64,000 nt of DNA from Maridesulfovibrio sp. GTDB taxonomy: Bacteria > Desulfobacterota > Desulfovibrionia > Desulfovibrionales > Desulfovibrionaceae. Under the pieces are notes generated by a model that saw only the letters and a program-made list of their open reading frames with translations, was not told the origin of the DNA and ran no database searches. Positions 59,159-64,000 of this stretch are shown in pieces. A program made the position numbers and the translations under genes. How positions within the stretch are numbered: position 1 is the first letter of the stretch; every line of letters starts with the position of its first letter. Location: assembly GCF_963677005.1 (NCBI RefSeq), contig NZ_OY781616.1, positions 1,495,501-1,559,500 of the forward strand, written 5' to 3'.

Positions 59159-61339
59159 ATGGGCAGGGAATATTTCGTTGCCGTATCCGGGCAGCCCAAC
59201 TGCGGCAAAAGCACCATGTTCAACGCCCTGACCGGGGCAACCGCACGGGTCGGCAACTATCCGGGCATCACGGTAGACCGCACCGAAGGGCGCTACTGTG
59301 CCGAGAATTTCTGTGCAAATCTGGTGGACCTGCCCGGTACATACTCGCTGACTTCCTATTCAATGGAAGAGGTGGTGGCCCGGAATGTCATCGTCGACGA
59401 AAAACCGGACGTGGTCATCAACATGCTTGATGCCACATCTCTTGAACGGTCCCTCTACCTTGCTGTCCAGTTCATGGAAATCGGAGTCCCGGTTGTTCTC
59501 GGGCTCAACATGATGGACGAGGTCCGCAAAAAGGGAATCCGCATAGACTCCGACAAGCTTTCCAAACTAATGGGCGTACCTGTTGTAGAATGCATCGCCC
59601 GCAGAGGAGTCGGCAGGGACGAGTTGATGGGAGCTGTCAAGGAGGTCGCCGACCGGACTGACGGGAAATGGTCGCCGGTCAATATCTCATACGGTCACGA
59701 CCTTGATCCGGTGATTGAGGAAATGACTGCGCTGATTACCGAAAACAATTTCATGACCGACCGCTACGATCCTCATTGGCTGGCGGTAAAATACCTTGAA
59801 GAAGATGAAATCGTAATAAAAAACGGACGCAACACAGGTCCTCTTTCCGCCGAACTGGAGCAGCGCGTCCACAAAGTGTCCGAGCATATCCAGAAGACCC
59901 TGAATACATACCCCGAAGCAGTCCTCGCCGATTATCGCTACGGTTTCATAAATTCCATCCTGAAACAGGGAGTCATCAGCCGTGAGGACGACCTGCGTTT
60001 CGATTTTTCGGACAAGGTAGATCTGGTACTGACCCACAAATTTCTCGGCCCGGTGATCATGCTGCTGACCATGTACGGCATGTTTTACGTCACGTTCACG
60101 CTCGGTGCCATTCCGCAGGGCTGGGTGGAAGACGGATTCGCGTGGCTGTCACGAACAATTGCATCCATCCTGCCGGACGGACTGCTGAAGTCCATGATCG
60201 TGTCCGGGGTAATTGACGGAGTGGGCGCGGTAATGGGTTTCACTCCGCTTATCCTGATCATGTTTTCCATGCTCGTATTTCTGGAAGACCTCGGCTACAT
60301 GGCGCGTGTTTCCTACATGGTAGACAGGGTGTTCCGGATGTTCGGCCTCCACGGCATGTCCATCATGCCTTTCATCATGTCCGGCGGCCTGCCCGGCGGA
60401 TGTGCTGTCCCTGGGGTCATGACCTGCCGTACCCTGCGCAGCCCCAAAGAGAGGATCGCAACAATTCTCACGGCACCGTTCATGATCTGCGGAGCCAAGA
60501 CCACCGCATACATAATGCTGGTGGGAGCCTTCTACCCGGATAACGCAACCACAGTCATGTTCTGTCTGGTGCTTCTTTCATGGGTACTGGCACTTTGTTT
60601 CGGAAGACTGCTGCGCTGGACAGTCCTGCGCGGGGAGTCCACTCCGTTTGTCATGGAACTGCCGCCCTACCGCATCCCCACCCTCCACGGCGTGCTCATC
60701 CACACCTGGGACAGGGTGTGGGAATACGTGAAGAAAGCAGGAACGGTAATCCTTGCCATTTCAATTATCATGTGGGCTCTGATGACCTTTCCGCAACTGC
60801 CGAATGACAGAGTTGAGGCCTACGAAACCCAGCGTGTACATGCAATAGAACAAAGTGAGCAGTGGGATTGTTCCGCACAGGAACGAACAGACAGGCTGAA
60901 TAAAATCATGAACCGCCTGACCTATGAGCAGGGCGAAGAAGCGCTCAAGCAATCCTACGCAGGACGCCTGAGCGAAACCATCTCGCCGGTCACCGATCTG
61001 GCAGGTTTTCCGTGGCAGGCAAACATTGCCTTCATCGGAGCCTTCGCAGCCAAGGAAGTTTTTGTCTCAACCATGTCCACCGCCTATTCTCTCGGAGAAG
61101 AGGACCCGGAAAACGCCCTTTCCCTGAGCGAAAAAATAGCCGCAGACAAGGCCTGGACCACCCCGGTAGTCTGGTCTGTATTCGTATTCCTGATGGTCTA
61201 CGTGCCCTGCATGGTTACCGTGGCGGTCATCATCCGTGAAACAGACTGGAAATGGGGACTTTTCTCCGTCTTCGGCTCCATAGCATTCGGATATTCCCTG
61301 GCCGTGGTTATCTACCAACTGGGCTCAATGGCCGGATAA
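59159..61339 (+). CDS. feoB: Ferrous iron transport protein FeoB
   Basis: A 726-residue Fe2+ permease. The N-terminal G-domain has G1 GQPNCGKST (11-19), G2 YPGITVDRTEG, G3 DLPGTYSL and G4 NMMDE. The membrane domain (about 280 onward) includes GLPGGCAVPGVM and CGAKTTAYIML, the Cys/Gly motifs typical of FeoB pores. A soluble insert (about 540-615) lies between spans. It likely needs GTP for ferrous uptake under anoxic conditions. Confidence 0.97.
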   Translation: MGREYFVAVSGQPNCGKSTMFNALTGATARVGNYPGITVDRTEGRYCAENFCANLVDLPGTYSLTSYSMEEVVARNVIVDEKPDVVINMLDATSLERSLYLAVQFMEIGVPVVLGLNMMDEVRKKGIRIDSDKLSKLMGVPVVECIARRGVGRDELMGAVKEVADRTDGKWSPVNISYGHDLDPVIEEMTALITENNFMTDRYDPHWLAVKYLEEDEIVIKNGRNTGPLSAELEQRVHKVSEHIQKTLNTYPEAVLADYRYGFINSILKQGVISREDDLRFDFSDKVDLVLTHKFLGPVIMLLTMYGMFYVTFTLGAIPQGWVEDGFAWLSRTIASILPDGLLKSMIVSGVIDGVGAVMGFTPLILIMFSMLVFLEDLGYMARVSYMVDRVFRMFGLHGMSIMPFIMSGGLPGGCAVPGVMTCRTLRSPKERIATILTAPFMICGAKTTAYIMLVGAFYPDNATTVMFCLVLLSWVLALCFGRLLRWTVLRGESTPFVMELPPYRIPTLHGVLIHTWDRVWEYVKKAGTVILAISIIMWALMTFPQLPNDRVEAYETQRVHAIEQSEQWDCSAQERTDRLNKIMNRLTYEQGEEALKQSYAGRLSETISPVTDLAGFPWQANIAFIGAFAAKEVFVSTMSTAYSLGEEDPENALSLSEKIAADKAWTTPVVWSVFVFLMVYVPCMVTVAVIIRETDWKWGLFSVFGSIAFGYSLAVVIYQLGSMAG

Positions 61340-61362
61340 CCGGACTGAATCAGAATTCCATG

Positions 61363-61394
61363 AAGGTCGCGTACGCGCGGCCTTTTATTTTTTC
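61363..61394 (+). terminator. Rho-independent terminator of feoAB
   Basis: A 9-bp stem (AAGGTCGCG pairing with CGCGGCCTT, one T-G) with a TACG tetraloop is followed by TTATTTTTT. It begins 24 bases after the feoB stop. Confidence 0.85.
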
Positions 61395-61505
61395 CACGCC
61401 CAAACGCCTTCGCATGCATTACAAGAAACGAAAAATACCGCTCTGCCAAGGCCTGTTCTGTATCCCGAAAAACCAAAAAAATATTATTTGATCCGCTTAG
61501 ATGTG

Positions 61506-61533
61506 TTGACAACATAAGTGGGATGCTTATTTG
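61506..61533 (+). promoter_or_regulatory. Possible promoter of grpE-dnaK
   Basis: TTGACA (61506-61511), 16 bases, TATTTG (61528-61533). The -35 is perfect but the -10 is poor. It might instead be a heat-shock sigma-32-like site; the -10 CCCAT element was not found. No CIRCE repeat was seen. Confidence 0.35.
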
Positions 61534-61598
61534 TCCGTTTGTGCGGCAAGGCAAGCAGTTCTGCCCGCCTGCCGCGAATTCACGACACCGGAGAATCC

Positions 61599-62177
61599 AT
61601 GTCTGGAAAAGAAGATAAAAACGAAATGACCGAACAGGAAAACGCTGAAACCGTAACCGGTGAAGGCGCGGAAGCGGAAAACGAAGTGACCCTTAGCGAA
61701 GACGAGCTCAAGGCTCTCTGCCGTGAACATGTCTGCCCCGGATGCGATGTTATGGGAGAAGCCAAGGAAGAGAGGCTTCGGGCGCTGGCGGAAACGGAAA
61801 ACATAAAGAAAAGGCTCGCCCGCGAGACTGAGGAACTCAAGAAGTTCGCGGCGGACGCAATTCTTTCCGACCTGCTGCCTGTGCTGGATAACCTTGACCT
61901 TGCCCTTGATCATGCAAAAACGCAGGACGCATGCAAAAACTTTGTAACCGGCGTGGACATGACAAGAAAGATGTTTCTGGACACTCTTGCAAAACACGGG
62001 CTCGAAGCCGTTGGTAAAGCCGGAGACGAATTCGACCCCAATTTTCATGAAGCAATGGGCATGGCGCAGTCCCCGGATCTCCCCGACGGAAGCATCGCCC
62101 AGATTATGCAGAGAGGATACGTTCTGAAAGGACGTGTCATCCGCCCTGCAAAAGTAATGGTAAACAAATTGTCCTAG
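61599..62177 (+). CDS. grpE: GrpE nucleotide exchange factor
   Basis: A 192-residue cochaperone that releases ADP from DnaK. A long charged coiled coil (about 1-100) is followed by the beta-wing head (GLEAVGKAGDEFDPNFHEAM, VIRPAKVMVNKL). Residues 41-49 read CREHVCPGC, a C-x4-C-x2-C cluster before the helix, not usual for GrpE. The ATG at 61599 has GGAG five bases upstream. dnaK follows after 87 bases. Confidence 0.95.
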   Translation: MSGKEDKNEMTEQENAETVTGEGAEAENEVTLSEDELKALCREHVCPGCDVMGEAKEERLRALAETENIKKRLARETEELKKFAADAILSDLLPVLDNLDLALDHAKTQDACKNFVTGVDMTRKMFLDTLAKHGLEAVGKAGDEFDPNFHEAMGMAQSPDLPDGSIAQIMQRGYVLKGRVIRPAKVMVNKLS

Positions 62178-62212
62178 ATTTTTTTGCCCGGTACTTTACA
62201 AGTGGAAATAAG

Positions 62213-62229
62213 GCATTACTTGATAATGC
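62213..62229 (+). other. Small hairpin in the grpE-dnaK gap
   Basis: GCATTA and TAATGC with a 5-base loop, about 35 bases before the dnaK start. Short and AT-rich; role unknown. Confidence 0.3.
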
Positions 62230-62264
62230 AGTGAAACTGAAATTTTATCTGGAGGAAATTATAT

Positions 62265-64000
62265 ATGTCCAAAATTATCGGAATCGACCTCGGAACCACC
62301 AACTCCTGTGTTTACGTAATGGAAGGCAAAGACCCCAAATGCGTAACCAACCCCGAAGGCGGCCGCACCACCCCGTCCATCGTGGGCTTCACCGACAAGG
62401 AACGCCTCGTTGGTGAAATCGCCAAACGTCAGGCCGTAACCAACCCTGAAAAGACCGTTTTCGCCATCAAACGTCTCATGGGCCGTCAGGCAAGCTCTCC
62501 CGACGTCAAGAAATGGTCCGAACACTGCCCCTACCCCATCGTGGACGGCAAGGGCGGCGATGCATGGGTTGAAATCGGCGGCAAAAAATACAGCCCGTCC
62601 GAAATTTCCGCAATCATCCTGCAGCAGCTGAAAAAGGACGCCGAAACCTACCTCGGTGAAACAGTCTCGGAAGCGGTCATCACAGTTCCCGCATATTTCA
62701 ACGACTCTCAGCGCCAGGCAACCAAAGACGCAGGACGAATCGCCGGTCTTGAAGTAAAACGTATCATCAACGAACCGACCGCAGCGTCTCTCGCTTACGG
62801 CTTCGACAAGAAAGCCAACGAAAAAATCGCTGTATTCGACCTCGGCGGCGGAACATTCGATATTTCCATTCTCGAGGTCGGCGACAATGTTGTTGAAGTA
62901 CGTGCAACCAACGGCGATACCTTCCTTGGCGGTGAAGATTTCGACAACGCGGTAATCAAATATCTCGTGGACGAGTTCAAGCGTGAAAACAGCATTGACC
63001 TTTCTAAGGACCGTATGGCCCTGCAGCGCCTGAAAGAAGCCGGTGAAAAGGCCAAAAAGGAACTTTCCTCCTCCATGGAAACGGAAGTCAACCTGCCCTT
63101 CATCACCGCAGACCAGAACGGCCCCAAGCACCTTATGGTCAAGCTTTCCCGCGCCAAGCTGGAAAAACTGGTTGAAGACCTGGTGGACCGCACCAAGGCT
63201 CCCTGCCAGAAAGCTCTCAAGGACGCCGGTCTCACTGCTTCCGATATCGACGAAGTCATTCTCGTCGGCGGCATGACCCGTATGCCCCTGGTTCAGCAGA
63301 AGGTTAAGGAATTCTTCGGCAAGGAACCCAACCGTTCCGTGAACCCTGATGAAGTTGTTGCCATGGGCGCATCCATCCAGGGCGGTATCCTCGCAGGTGA
63401 TGTCAAGGACGTACTGCTTCTGGACGTAACCCCGCTGTCTCTGGGTATTGAAACCATGGGCGGTGTTTTCACCAACCTTATTGAAAGGAACACCACCATC
63501 CCCACCCGCAAGAGCCAGGTGTTCACGACTGCGGCTGACAACCAGCCCTCCGTGTCCATCCACGTTCTGCAGGGTGAACGCCCCATGGCGGCAGACAACA
63601 TGACCCTGGGCCGCTTTGAACTGACCGGGCTTCCCGCAGCACCCCGCGGCGTACCGCAGATCGAAGTTACCTTTGATATCGACGCCAACGGCATTGTCAA
63701 CGTATCCGCCAAGGATATGGGCACCGGCAAGGAACAGTCCATCCGGATCACTGCTTCCAGCGGCCTGTCCGAAGACGATATCGAAAGAATGGTCAAGGAT
63801 GCTGAAGCACATGCCGATGATGACAAGAAGAAGCAGGAACTCATCGAAGCACGCAACCAGGCCGACTCGCTGATCTACACCACCGAGAAGTCTCTGCGTG
63901 AAGTTGGCGAAAATGTGGACGCCGCCCTGAAGGCTGATATCGAAACCAAGATTGAGGACCTCAAGAAAGTTCAGGACAGCGACGATCCTGATGCCATCAA
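62265..64000 (+). CDS. dnaK: DnaK chaperone (3' end outside window)
   Basis: The Hsp70 chaperone. The first 578 codons are visible, then the window ends. ATPase phosphate-binding loop [10 protein letters not shown] (residues 6-15), [33 protein letters not shown] and [11 protein letters not shown] are complete. The substrate-binding domain begins near 390 ([20 protein letters not shown]) and continues with [22 protein letters not shown] lies seven to twelve bases before the ATG at 62265. It shares a transcript with grpE. Confidence 0.98.
   Translation, partial: MSKIIGIDLGTTNSCVYVMEGKDPKCVTNPEGGRTTPSIVGFTDKERLVGEIAKRQAVTNPEKTVFAIKRLMGRQASSPDVKKWSEHCPYPIVDGKGGDAWVEIGGKKYSPSEISAIILQQLKKDAETYLGETVSEAVITVPAYFNDSQRQATKDAGRIAGLEVKRIINEPTAASLAYGFDKKANEKIAVFDLGGGTFDISILEVGDNVVEVRATNGDTFLGGEDFDNAVIKYLVDEFKRENSIDLSKDRMALQRLKEAGEKAKKELSSSMETEVNLPFITADQNGPKHLMVKLSRAKLEKLVEDLVDRTKAPCQKALKDAGLTASDIDEVILVGGMTRMPLVQQKVKEFFGKEPNRSVNPDEVVAMGASIQGGILAGDVKDVLLLDVTPLSLGIETMGGVFTNLIERNTTIPTRKSQVFTTAADNQPSVSIHVLQGERPMAADNMTLGRFELTGLPAAPRGVPQIEVTFDIDANGIVNVSAKDMGTGKEQSIRITASSGLSEDDIERMVKDAEAHADDDKKKQELIEARNQADSLIYTTEKSLREVGENVDAALKADIETKIEDLKKVQDSDDPDAI

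Noticed and set aside
61340-61598. CIRCE element or clear sigma-32 promoter before grpE-dnaK
   Set aside because: No TTAGCACTC-N9-GAGTGCTAA repeat and no convincing CCCAT -10 was found; only a weak sigma-70-like pair.
62259-63812. A 517-codon open frame on the minus strand opposite dnaK
   Set aside because: It is antisense to dnaK, with repetitive Phe/Gly/Val composition typical of such shadows and no ribosome site.

Overview
The window reads as chromosome of a Desulfovibrio-type sulfate reducer (Desulfovibrionaceae). This rests on a pyruvate:ferredoxin oxidoreductase / lactate permease / lactate dehydrogenase / pta-ackA operon of the arrangement known from Desulfovibrio, a cytochrome c maturation set with a Cys-type CcmE, and DUF3568 and HWE/HisKA_2-type signalling genes. 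Base composition is moderate and gene density is high. I see no prophage, insertion sequence, CRISPR array, rRNA or tRNA.

Layout. 1-1.8 kb: the start of a Cache-domain chemoreceptor that runs off the left edge. 2.1-16.9 kb (minus strand): an eight-gene lactate-to-acetate operon, transcribed por - lctP - FAD lactate dehydrogenase - GlcF-like Fe-S protein - pta - ackA - lutC - lutB. It takes up lactate, oxidises both isomers to pyruvate, converts pyruvate to acetyl-CoA, and harvests ATP through phosphotransacetylase and acetate kinase. A strong hairpin without a U-tract follows the stop codon at each larger gap. A sigma-54-like promoter and a 20-bp inverted repeat lie upstream. 17.4-21.6 kb: the two-component system likely to control it, a sigma-54 response regulator and a membrane hybrid kinase with a periplasmic binding-protein-like sensor. 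21.8-28.3 kb: a secreted phytase-esterase-like protein, a possible small protein, a PAS-GAF sensor kinase, a DUF3568 lipoprotein, a single-domain receiver and a CoA-disulfide-reductase/rhodanese fusion. 28.5-32.3 kb: a compact operon mixing twin-arginine translocation (tatB, tatC), histidine synthesis (hisB, hisA), a lipoprotein and a copper chaperone. 32.6-35.9 kb: guaB-guaA behind a structured leader with an intrinsic terminator. 35.9-40.8 kb: a complete branched-chain amino-acid ABC importer (livJ-H-M-G-F). 41.4-47.7 kb: a CorC-like gene followed by ccmE-F-A-B-C-D and a TPR gene. 48-57.3 kb: a glycosyltransferase 9, nadD and proA, a membrane TPR protein, iorA-iorB with a GAF/sigma-54 activator, and a lipoprotein. 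57.4-64 kb: an M29 aminopeptidase, feoA-feoB behind a likely Fur-controlled promoter, grpE, and the first 578 codons of dnaK.

The unifying theme is anaerobic energy metabolism: lactate oxidation to acetate, keto-acid:ferredoxin oxidoreductases, c-type cytochrome assembly, Tat export and ferrous iron uptake all support sulfate respiration. The least explained signals are the guaB leader, the repeated 3'-end hairpins in the lactate operon, and the binding-protein-fused kinase next to that operon. All functional calls come from reading motifs; no database search was run.
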